NCBI GenBank assembly: GCA_947473445.1 | Contig: CANJEU010000031.1 | Coordinates: 1-11,353 of the forward strand | Origin: Fidelibacterota bacterium | Lineage (GTDB): Bacteria > Pseudomonadota > Alphaproteobacteria > Rhodospirillales > Rhodospirillaceae | Direction of reading: 5' to 3' | Length of the DNA: 11,353 nucleotides | Shown: positions 5,443-11,353 of the stretch, one piece after another | How the letters are laid out: every line of letters begins with the position of its first letter | Position numbering within the stretch: position 1 is the stretch's first letter | The notes under the pieces: generated by a model | Told to the model about the DNA's origin: nothing | Databases searched by the model: none | What the model saw: the letters and a program-made list of their open reading frames with translations, nothing else | Position numbers and translations under genes: made by a program

Positions 5443-6966
5443 TTACGGCTGATTGCTGGTGTTGCCGCTATTGCGGTAACCCGACAGGTCAGCAACCGAG
5501 TTGCCATCGAACAGGATGTGCTGAACGTAACCGACGATCGGGCCGGTAATGTTCAGGGTGTACGAACCAACGCGGCTCGCGGTCGGGACGTTTGCGCCAC
5601 CGGCCGGGAGTTTCGTTGAGGTCGTCGTACCTTCGATTTCGGCGGCCGACAGCTGCATCGTGGTGCCCGGCAGGATCGAGGCCGTGGTGAACGCAGCGCC
5701 GAGGGTCGCATTGCCAACAGTGTGATCGTCGTTGTTAACCGTGATCGTCACAACGCCAGCAACCGCGCCGTTGTTATGAATACGGAGGTACGAACCGAAC
5801 GGCCCGTTGGTCGAAGCGTTGAAGGTGTTGACTTCAGCGCGGAAACCACCCTGGCTCACGGCCGCTGTCGCGGACGATGCCGTGGCCAGCTGCTCTGAGA
5901 GCTGAACGGAGGAGGTGGCCGTTCCAGCAACCGCCGATGGGATCGCCGTCGTGCCCTGGAACTGTACCGTGACCATGGCCGAGGTGCCGTTTACCCAAGT
6001 CGTGGTACCGATCGTGAACGTCACGGTGCCGCTGGAGAAGTTAGCGACTGTCGTGACCGGGCCGACGCTACCGGCACCAGCAACGAGGCTCACAGAGCGC
6101 ACAGCGGCGCTTGAGAGGATCGTGCTGGAAACGGAGATCGCCGTGGTGTTGGCAAGGTTGGTCGACACGGCCGAAGCCACCGCGAGGCCGGCATCGATCG
6201 CACCGGTCATCGAGAGGCGAATGGTGGCGAGGGTGACGGACAGGCTTCCGTTTGTCGGGAGCGAGAGCGAAGTGAACGCGGCCGGTGTCGTCGTGGCGCT
6301 GGCGGTCACTGAGGTGCCAGCAGTGGAGTTAACTTGAAGCGGAACCGCCGAGGTGAGGATCGTGCCAGAGGACGACGCTTCAAAGGTCTGCGACGTATTG
6401 GCCGGATTGTAGACACGGCCGGTGAGGGTGACCAAGCCGCCGGCTGTAGCCAAGCCCGATGCCGAGTTGAAAGTCACACCCGTCAGACCAATGCCGTAAG
6501 CTACGCCCGTCTGGCCCATGCCGGTGCTGATCGCGCAGTCGTTGACGACCAACATTTCGACGAGGGCGGTAATGCTGGCGCAGGCCACGCCACCCGACGC
6601 TTCACCGCTCACGGTGGCAACGTTGGTCGCCGTCGAGGTGAAGATTACGACGTTCGCAGTCGTCAGGCCGGCTGTGATAAAGCGTGCGCCGGTGATCGTG
6701 AACTCGGTCGTGAAACGCGTGGTAACGCCCGAGAAGTTGTTGTTGTAGCGCATGCCGAAGTTGCGGCCGGCGGCAGGCGCGCCACCGATAACAACAGCGT
6801 TGGCGGTCGAAGCGGTCGTCGAGAACACCGAGGTGGTAATGGTGATCGGCGAGGTGGTGAAGACCGAGCTATCAAAACGGCCAATCGTGCCGGCATTCGC
6901 CGCACCCGACAGAGACGTCGACGCCAGCAGCGCACCGCTGAGCGTGTAGAATTGAGTCTTATTCAT
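5443..6966 (-). CDS. Exported Ser/Thr-rich surface-layer-like protein
   Basis: A 507-residue protein I do not recognise as a named family. It starts with a Sec signal peptide (MNKTQ, hydrophobic stretch, then GAANA-GT; cleavage expected near residue 25). The mature part is rich in Ala, Thr, Ser, Val and Gly with few charged residues; by hand count Ser+Thr make up about 30% of the first 300 residues. Alternating Thr/Val and Ser/Val runs suggest beta-strands throughout. Two cysteines, C129 and C144, could pair. A more ordered C-terminal module spans about 385-500 (SYLRIHNNG, VVTITVNNDD, ILPGTTMQLSAAEIE, GYVQHILFDGN) and looks like a small beta-sandwich. There is no membrane anchor, LPXTG or autotransporter barrel. 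The promoter, AAGGGG ribosome-binding site and double 3' hairpin suggest high expression. It lies between TPR glycosyltransferase-like genes and the gsp operon, so it may be a glycosylated type II substrate or an S-layer protein; that is inference. The gene and its export are near certain, the role is not. Confidence 0.9.
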   Translation of the reverse strand: MNKTQFYTLSGALLASTSLSGAANAGTIGRFDSSVFTTSPITITTSVFSTTASTANAVVIGGAPAAGRNFGMRYNNNFSGVTTRFTTEFTITGARFITAGLTTANVVIFTSTATNVATVSGEASGGVACASITALVEMLVVNDCAISTGMGQTGVAYGIGLTGVTFNSASGLATAGGLVTLTGRVYNPANTSQTFEASSSGTILTSAVPLQVNSTAGTSVTASATTTPAAFTSLSLPTNGSLSVTLATIRLSMTGAIDAGLAVASAVSTNLANTTAISVSSTILSSAAVRSVSLVAGAGSVGPVTTVANFSSGTVTFTIGTTTWVNGTSAMVTVQFQGTTAIPSAVAGTATSSVQLSEQLATASSATAAVSQGGFRAEVNTFNASTNGPFGSYLRIHNNGAVAGVVTITVNNDDHTVGNATLGAAFTTASILPGTTMQLSAAEIEGTTTSTKLPAGGANVPTASRVGSYTLNITGPIVGYVQHILFDGNSVADLSGYRNSGNTSNQP

Positions 6967-6976
6967 GTAATGGGAT

Positions 6977-6982
6977 CCCCTT
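6977..6982 (-). promoter_or_regulatory. Ribosome-binding site of the exported protein
   Basis: AAGGGG on the minus strand, with ten bases before the ATG at 6966. It supports that start, which also gives a complete signal peptide. Confidence 0.7.
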
Positions 6983-7006
6983 AAGGTTTTAGATCTGGTT
7001 CACACG

Positions 7007-7021
7007 TTTCCCTGCGGGAAA
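7007..7021 (-). repeat. Small palindrome in the leader of the exported-protein mRNA
   Basis: TTTCCC (7007-7012) and GGGAAA (7016-7021) surround TGC. It would form a short hairpin in the transcript, about 20 bases after the predicted transcription start and 40 before the start codon. It might stabilise a highly expressed mRNA or be an operator half-site pair. Confidence 0.4.
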
Positions 7022-7048
7022 AGCGAAAGCGCCCGTCAGCGCGTCGCT

Positions 7049-7077
7049 ATATCACCTCCGCGTCCGCTTATTGTCAA
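7049..7077 (-). promoter_or_regulatory. Sigma-70-type promoter of the exported-protein gene
   Basis: On the minus strand TTGACA (7077-7072) is followed by a 17-base spacer and TGATAT (7054-7049). The -35 is a perfect match, the spacer is ideal and the -10 is close to TATAAT. Transcription would start near 7042, giving a leader of about 75 bases before the ATG at 6966. This is the best promoter in the window. Confidence 0.75.
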
Positions 7078-7134
7078 GGCGCGCAAGACCGGAATTCGGC
7101 CGTATGTGGCTTTTTTCTCGTTACTTTTGGGCCG

Positions 7135-7173
7135 AATATCGCGTTGGAGACGAGACGTTAACCTGCGGTTAAC
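7135..7173 (-). promoter_or_regulatory. CtrA-like box with a possible distal promoter
   Basis: GTTAACCTGCGGTTAAC (7157-7173) is a perfect 7-base inverted repeat around TGC and contains TTAA-N7-TTAA, the full binding pattern of the alphaproteobacterial cell-cycle regulator CtrA. On the minus strand it is followed after 16 bases by GATATT (7140-7135), so the downstream half could serve as the -35 of a CtrA-dependent promoter. It lies about 80 bases upstream of the consensus promoter's -35 and could alternatively act as a remote operator for it. The palindrome is seen; CtrA binding is inferred. Confidence 0.5.
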
Positions 7174-7342
7174 AGAGGTTGCCGGAAGGGTTACGCCGGA
7201 GCCTTAAAATCGGTCCCTGAATCCCAGCGAAGAGACTCTTTTCTGGTGTTTACAACAACTTCAACCACTCAAAAGCAGAATCGGCCTGCAAGCCTCTGAT
7301 ATTATACAATAATTTAAGACAGCGGGGTGGTCGTCTCCGGCT

Positions 7343-9082
7343 TTACGACGTACCAACATCAGCAAAAGCATGGCGAATCGCCTCGATTCCGAGATCACCG
7401 GGCATGCGGAGGAGGCGAATCGCACGATACCAAGGACTGTAGTTGCCCTCGGTGAACCAATACCAGTGGCGCTTTCGCCCGTCGGGTACGTAAAGCGCGG
7501 TGGGGACGTCCAATGCACCAGCGAAGTGAGCCGTCGTATTGCTGATGGTCACGACCGCATCGCACGCGCTGACTTGGGCGCCGAACGCATCCAGATCGAT
7601 CAGAGGGTCGATCCGCCGATCATTGACCATTTTGACGCGATGCGTGTCCTCGAATGCTGCGATCTCATCTGCAACCTCGCCGTACTGCAAATTTACGAAG
7701 GTCACGCCCGGAAGGGTCAGCACCGGCGCGAGATCGGCCAGTTTCAGTCCCTTCTGGTGCGTGAGGCTGGGATTTATGCTGCGCCATGATACACCGATCA
7801 CTCTATTTCCCGGCGCATCGCGCAGGTAATCCTTCCTTAGCCGTGTTGCATGATCCTGGTCCGCGCGCAGCACGCCCGCCGTGTTGGGAAAAGCAGCGAA
7901 GTTTCGCCGCACAATCGCGCCGAGATCGAGCACCGAGCAATGGTAATCAAAATTCCGGTGCCCGAGGGCCGAGGGGCCGCCTGCTGGCCCGCGCTCCGAA
8001 ACAATTTCAAGTGTTGGAAAAGATCGCCGGTAAAGGGGCGCGAGCCGTGGATCGCATTCCACCACGCAGGTTGCCGCGCGAGCCGCTACTTCCGGGATCA
8101 TCGAGCCGTAAAGAAGTTCGTCGCCCACCCCTTGGTCGCCCCACAAAAGGATGCTTTTGCCGCGCAGGTCATCGCCCTGCCACTTGGGCCAAGGCCAGCG
8201 CCGCGGCACGAACGGAAACCGCGGATCTTCGAAGCGGCGGGCGTAGCCTTCCCAGCCTTCGGACAAACTACCGAGCGCGAGATAAGTCATGCCACGGTTG
8301 ACGATGGCCCCTACGTTCGCCGGATCATCGGCGATGGCGCGATCGAATAACGAAACAGCGCCCTGACGATCACCCAGCGCTTCGGCTTGATTGGCAAGGT
8401 TGTTCCACGCATCCGGCCAATGGGGACGCAGGCGCAGCGCAATTTCCAGATGAGCCGCCGCCTCGCGATAGGCGCCGCGGAACGTGTGCAGGTTTGAGTA
8501 GGCGTAGTGGATGTCGGGGTTGCCCGGATTAAGCGCGAGAGCGCGCTCGAACGCGGCGGCCGAGGCGCTCGCGGCGGCGTCGCGGTTTCCGGCGGAGGTC
8601 GTCGGCAAACTCTTCTCAAGGCAAGCGCCCAAGTTATAAAAGCCGCGCGCGTCCATTGGGCACTTTTCCGTCATGGTGCGGAAAGCGTCGATCGCTTCGC
8701 TCGCGCGGCCCATCGTGTGGAAAGTTAGGCCAAGGTTGAGATGTGCATCCGCGTAGGCCGGGTTGATCTCAATGGCCTTTGCGTAAGCGGTTAGCGCCTC
8801 GGCGCGCCGTCCCAATGCGGCCAGCGCCAATCCTTTATTAAAATACGGATCGGCGAAGCCGGGCAGGGATCTTGCGGCAAGATCGAAAAAAGTTATGGCA
8901 TGCTTGTGACGGCCACTATCGCTCGCCACGAGCCCTTTGAGATTAAGGGCATCTGGATTGTTGGGATTGGCTTTCAACACTTTGTCGTACAGACGCTCGG
9001 CGCCGCGGAGATCACCCGCCTGATGCCGAGCGGCCGCGTCCTGAAGCCAGGCCATTATCGGCGGCGCAGAAGGTCGCGTCAT
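7343..9082 (-). CDS. TPR protein with glycosyltransferase-9-like C-terminal domain (579 aa)
   Basis: TPR helical repeats occupy about residues 13-284 (for example GDLRGAERLYDKVLKANPNN, FNKGLALAALGRRAEALTAY, AWNNLANQAEALGDRQGAVS). A GT-B-type domain resembling heptosyltransferases (GT9) follows at about 296-560, with LLWGDQGVGDELLY (312-325), VSWRSINP (431-438), NLQYGE (464-469) and SNTTAHFAG (514-522), the last corresponding to the donor-binding D/S-x-G-x-x-H region of GT9 enzymes. This layout matches FlmG-type proteins, in which the TPR part holds a protein substrate and the second domain transfers a sugar to it in the cytoplasm; whether this protein does the same is inference. No signal peptide or membrane helix is seen. 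I start it at ATG 9082, which overlaps the previous stop as ATGA and has GGAGGA nine bases upstream; an upstream alternative at 9157 would add 25 basic residues inside the neighbour. It is the last gene of the TPR operon and lies directly before the exported Ser/Thr-rich protein. Confidence 0.9.
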   Translation of the reverse strand: MTRPSAPPIMAWLQDAAARHQAGDLRGAERLYDKVLKANPNNPDALNLKGLVASDSGRHKHAITFFDLAARSLPGFADPYFNKGLALAALGRRAEALTAYAKAIEINPAYADAHLNLGLTFHTMGRASEAIDAFRTMTEKCPMDARGFYNLGACLEKSLPTTSAGNRDAAASASAAAFERALALNPGNPDIHYAYSNLHTFRGAYREAAAHLEIALRLRPHWPDAWNNLANQAEALGDRQGAVSLFDRAIADDPANVGAIVNRGMTYLALGSLSEGWEGYARRFEDPRFPFVPRRWPWPKWQGDDLRGKSILLWGDQGVGDELLYGSMIPEVAARAATCVVECDPRLAPLYRRSFPTLEIVSERGPAGGPSALGHRNFDYHCSVLDLGAIVRRNFAAFPNTAGVLRADQDHATRLRKDYLRDAPGNRVIGVSWRSINPSLTHQKGLKLADLAPVLTLPGVTFVNLQYGEVADEIAAFEDTHRVKMVNDRRIDPLIDLDAFGAQVSACDAVVTISNTTAHFAGALDVPTALYVPDGRKRHWYWFTEGNYSPWYRAIRLLRMPGDLGIEAIRHAFADVGTS

Positions 9083-11157
9083 GAACGTTGATCCTCCGGT
9101 GTTTCGGCCCAGGTTGCGATCTCCGCCGCGACGCTCGCGGCAGGCCCGATCTCCCACGGCCGTTCAGGATCGATTTCACGCGCCCGCGTTATTTTTACCG
9201 ATGGATACCACGGACTATCCGCACGGCGCAGGAACCAGTACCACATCGTGCCCTTGCCGTGCGGCAGCATCAGGTGCGTGGGAATATTCTGCGACCCGGC
9301 GACGTGCACGGAGGTGTTTGACGCCGTCACCACGAGGTCGAGTGCCGCAACTTGCGCGAAGAATATGTCCATGTCTTTAAGCTGATCAACTTCGGGATCT
9401 TGAAATACGTCTACCCCAAAACGCGCGCGCGCGTCAGAAAGGTCGGCGGCGCAGTCGCCGTACTGGAGATTGACAAAGAAAAGGCCCGGGATTTTCAGGA
9501 TGGGCGCGAGATTGTTCAGCGAGGTGCTTTTATTTGCGCCGGCGCGCGGGTTGAGGCTCCGCCAGGCTATTCCAACGATCCGCCGTCCCGCCGCGAGTTG
9601 TGCGTACAACGTGCGGAACTTCTCAACCCTTTCCCTATCCGCCTTCAAGAATCCGGTGTGCGCCGGGAAGCTCGCGAAATCGGGCCGCAGATATTTTCCA
9701 AGACTGCCGGCCGCGATCTGAAAATCGTACGACTGCCCGTTGGCTGCAGCTTCCAAAGGACGAACTCGCGGAATCACGGTCGTGCCGGGAAACGATCTTG
9801 CGAACACCGGGGCCAGCCGTCCCAGGCATTCAATCAGCACATGACCGGCCTGCGCCATCAAATTGTGAATCATCGATGCATGCAGAATCTGGTCGCCCGC
9901 GCCCTGCTCCATCCACACCAGGATTCTCTTGCCGGCGAGATCTTCGCCGCGCCACTCGGGCGATGGGCGTCGAACCGCGTCAACATAAGCGACATCGAAT
10001 CGGGCCTCGTGCTCGGCCCAACCATTGTCGAAGCGCCCCAGGTTGAGAAGCGCGAGGGCCCGGTTGTACCGCGCGGCGGAATCCATACGCCCCAAAGATA
10101 TTGCTTTATTGTGGATGATGAGCCCCGCGGCGAACCAGCCAAGATCTGTCGCGGTGGCGGCAATGTTGGCGTAGGCCTGGCGTGTCGGTTCGATGGATAG
10201 CGATTTCTCAAAAACTGAAATTGCATCCTCGTGCCGGCTTTTGTCGCGGTAGACATTTCCCAGATTGATATAAGCTTTGACGAAATCGGGTTTCTCCGCG
10301 ATCACCTGCTTGAAGTGAAGCTCGGCTTCGTCGAGTTGCCTGGCATCCTGAAGCGCCGTCGCCAAATTGAACCGGATCAGGTGATTGCGCGGGCTTAACG
10401 CAACCGCTTCGCGATGAGCTTCGGCGGCTTGTGCAAATTGTCCCAGCTTGCGTAGGTGTTCGCCTATCGTACTGATGATTTCCGCGCGGCGTTCGGCAGG
10501 CCATGTCGTCTGCGTTGCGAGTGCTGCGCGCAGGTTTTCAATGGCCGGCGCATAGGCCCCGCGCAAGGAAAACGCATCGGCGAGCGCAAGTAGGATGTCA
10601 GCGTTACGCGGGGCGAGAGTCTGCGCCTTCATCAATGCGCTTACAGCCTCATCGACGATTGCCGTCCGCGAGGTTTCGTCCGTCAGCGAGGCGCTCTGCG
10701 TCAGACTGTATCCAAGATTATAGTATCCTCTGGGATCCTGCGGGCAGATGGCGGTCATCGCGCGGAACGCCTCGAGCGCCTCGGCTGTTTTTCCCGACTG
10801 CAGCAGAAGGCTTCCCGCATTAAGACGCGCCTCGGCGTACGCCGGATTCTGACGAATAGCCTCGTTGTATGATTGCAGGGATTCGGCGCTGTTCCCGACG
10901 GCGGTTAGCGCCATAGCCTTGTTGAAGTGCGCTTCTGGGAATTTTTCGGCTCCGGAGGCGGCACGTTCAAACAGGCGGAGCGCCTGGGCATGGTCGCCTT
11001 CATGCATTGCGATCAAGCCGCGGAGATTGAGCGCGTCGGAGTTCGTCGCATCGCGCGTGAGTATCTTGTCGTAAAGCCGTCCGGCCTCGCGCAGCCGACC
11101 TTGCTGATGCAGGGTCAGTGCCTTCTCAAGGGCCGCTGCGACCTCCGAACCCTTCAT
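9079..11157 (-). CDS. TPR protein with glycosyltransferase-9-like C-terminal domain (692 aa)
   Basis: A longer paralogue of the protein downstream. The first 150 residues align closely with it (REAGRLYDKILTRDATNSDA, HFNKAMALTAVGNSAESLQS, CPQDPRGYYNLGYSL), and about 110 extra residues in the middle, roughly 225-350, add further TPR units (LRKLGQFAQAAEAHREAVAL, DFVKAYINLGNVYRDKSRHE). The GT-like domain, about 400-660, carries LVWMEQGAGDQILH (413-426), IAWRSLNPRA (530-539), NLQYGD (563-568), SNTSVHVAG (613-621) and WYWFLRRADSPWY (639-651). It is expected to be cytoplasmic and to act on a bound protein or glycan; donor and acceptor cannot be read from sequence. The ATG at 11157 overlaps the upstream stop as ATGA and has only a weak ribosome-binding site, so translation is probably coupled. 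A sugar-independent scaffold role remains possible. Confidence 0.92.
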   Translation of the reverse strand: MKGSEVAAALEKALTLHQQGRLREAGRLYDKILTRDATNSDALNLRGLIAMHEGDHAQALRLFERAASGAEKFPEAHFNKAMALTAVGNSAESLQSYNEAIRQNPAYAEARLNAGSLLLQSGKTAEALEAFRAMTAICPQDPRGYYNLGYSLTQSASLTDETSRTAIVDEAVSALMKAQTLAPRNADILLALADAFSLRGAYAPAIENLRAALATQTTWPAERRAEIISTIGEHLRKLGQFAQAAEAHREAVALSPRNHLIRFNLATALQDARQLDEAELHFKQVIAEKPDFVKAYINLGNVYRDKSRHEDAISVFEKSLSIEPTRQAYANIAATATDLGWFAAGLIIHNKAISLGRMDSAARYNRALALLNLGRFDNGWAEHEARFDVAYVDAVRRPSPEWRGEDLAGKRILVWMEQGAGDQILHASMIHNLMAQAGHVLIECLGRLAPVFARSFPGTTVIPRVRPLEAAANGQSYDFQIAAGSLGKYLRPDFASFPAHTGFLKADRERVEKFRTLYAQLAAGRRIVGIAWRSLNPRAGANKSTSLNNLAPILKIPGLFFVNLQYGDCAADLSDARARFGVDVFQDPEVDQLKDMDIFFAQVAALDLVVTASNTSVHVAGSQNIPTHLMLPHGKGTMWYWFLRRADSPWYPSVKITRAREIDPERPWEIGPAASVAAEIATWAETPEDQRS
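9092..9097 (-). promoter_or_regulatory. Ribosome-binding site deciding the start of the 579-residue TPR protein
   Basis: GGAGGA on the minus strand lies nine bases before ATG 9082, inside the 3' end of the preceding gene. It supports this start over the in-frame upstream alternative at 9157. Confidence 0.75.
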
Positions 11158-11353
11158 AACCTATTCTTGCCCCATGTATCCACGAATGCACTTAGCGCTG
11201 CCTGCGCGCGCTCGACGACGTCGCTCCAGTCGCCGCGGCGCGACTGGCGGAACAGCCTGACGGACGGATACCAAGGACTGTCCTCTCGGTCGAGAAACCA
11301 ATGCCACTGCGCACCATAGCCGCGAGGCGCGAACACCCATGTGGGTACATTCA
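11154..11353 (-). CDS. Third TPR/glycosyltransferase-like paralogue, C-terminal fragment (5' end beyond the right edge)
   Basis: Only the last 65 or so codons are inside the window; the frame is open to the edge. The sequence NVPTWVFAPRGYGAQWHWF...DREDSPWYPSVRLFR matches the C-terminal ends of both downstream proteins (NIPTHLMLPHGKGTMWYWF...ADSPWYPSV and DVPTALYVPDGRKRHWYWF...SPWY), so it is the end of another GT9-like domain of the same family. Its TGA overlaps the next ATG (ATGA). A GTG at 11336 could be mistaken for a start of a 60-residue gene, but the family alignment continues upstream of it. Whether it also has TPR repeats cannot be seen. Confidence 0.85.
   Translation of the reverse strand, partial: NVPTWVFAPRGYGAQWHWFLDREDSPWYPSVRLFRQSRRGDWSDVVERAQAALSAFVDTWGKNRL

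Larger units (their letters stand above)
6967..7342. other. 376-base intergenic regulatory region
   Basis: No credible gene lies here. Read on the minus strand it holds, in order: the 3' end of the TPR operon with an AT-rich patch at 7301-7320, three GANTC sites (7219-7223, 7234-7238, 7278-7282) of the kind methylated by CcrM in many alphaproteobacteria, a CtrA-like palindrome (7157-7173), a possible -10 (7135-7140), a consensus promoter (7049-7077), a leader hairpin (7007-7021) and the ribosome-binding site of the exported protein. No intrinsic terminator for the TPR operon was found in it. Confidence 0.7.

Noticed and set aside
6334..6984. 216-codon plus-strand open frame
   Set aside because: Antisense to the exported protein, running past its start codon into the ribosome-binding site; Arg/Gly-rich and without motifs.
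7301..7306. Perfect TATAAT on the minus strand as a promoter
   Set aside because: At 16 to 18 bases upstream there is only C-rich sequence with no -35 resemblance; it sits in the AT-rich 3' flank of the TPR operon.
7330..7349. GTCGT/ACGAC inverted repeat across the stop codon of the 579-residue TPR gene as a terminator
   Set aside because: Stem of five pairs, ten-base loop and no U tract.
9083..9157. N-terminal extension of the 579-residue TPR protein
   Set aside because: It would lie inside the upstream gene, has a basic sequence foreign to the family, and the ATGA overlap at 9082 has a good GGAGGA site.
9352..10200. 282-codon plus-strand open frame
   Set aside because: Antisense to the 692-residue TPR protein whose repeats and GT motifs run through the whole stretch; no ribosome-binding site or motif supports the plus-strand frame.
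1..11353. tRNA, rRNA, CRISPR array or riboswitch
   Set aside because: No cloverleaf-like region, regular spaced direct repeats or known aptamer core was noticed in the three non-coding stretches; coding density leaves little room elsewhere.

Overview
All supported genes lie on the minus strand, so the window reads from its right end to its left end. The DNA is GC-rich and most genes are tightly packed with overlapping or nearly touching ends. A type II secretion operon, TPR proteins with a GT-B-like C-terminal domain resembling the Caulobacter flagellin modifier FlmG, and a CtrA-type palindrome (TTAA-N7-TTAA) together suggest an alphaproteobacterium. That placement is an inference; there is no rRNA or other phylogenetic marker here.

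Right third (about 11353 to 7343): three consecutive members of one family, each an N-terminal tetratricopeptide (TPR) solenoid followed by a glycosyltransferase-9/heptosyltransferase-like domain. The first is cut by the window edge, the second has 692 residues and the third 579. Both junctions are ATGA stop-start overlaps, so they form one translationally coupled operon. Its promoter is outside the window.

Middle (7342 to about 5371): a 376-base intergenic region holds a consensus promoter (TTGACA, 17-base spacer, TGATAT) and, farther upstream, a palindromic CtrA-like box with its own possible -10. It drives a 507-residue exported protein with a signal peptide, about 30% Ser+Thr in its first 300 residues and an Ala/Val/Gly-rich beta-type composition, which looks like a surface-layer or other abundant secreted protein. 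Its gene ends in a UUCG-loop hairpin followed by a strong intrinsic terminator.

Left half (5208 to 1): a type II secretion cluster in the order gspF-G-H-I-J, a 190-base gap rich in inverted repeats, then gspK and a partial gspL-like gene running off the left edge. These encode the inner-membrane platform protein, the major pseudopilin, four minor pseudopilins and probably the GspE-recruiting membrane protein. gspC, gspD and gspE do not precede gspF; if present they lie elsewhere.

Working model (inference): the TPR glycosyltransferase-like proteins modify a Ser/Thr-rich client in the cytoplasm, the client being the adjacent exported protein, which crosses the inner membrane by its signal peptide and may leave the cell through the neighbouring type II system. 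Timing of the client may be tied to the cell cycle through CtrA. The sequence shows the gene types and the order; the functional link between them is a hypothesis.
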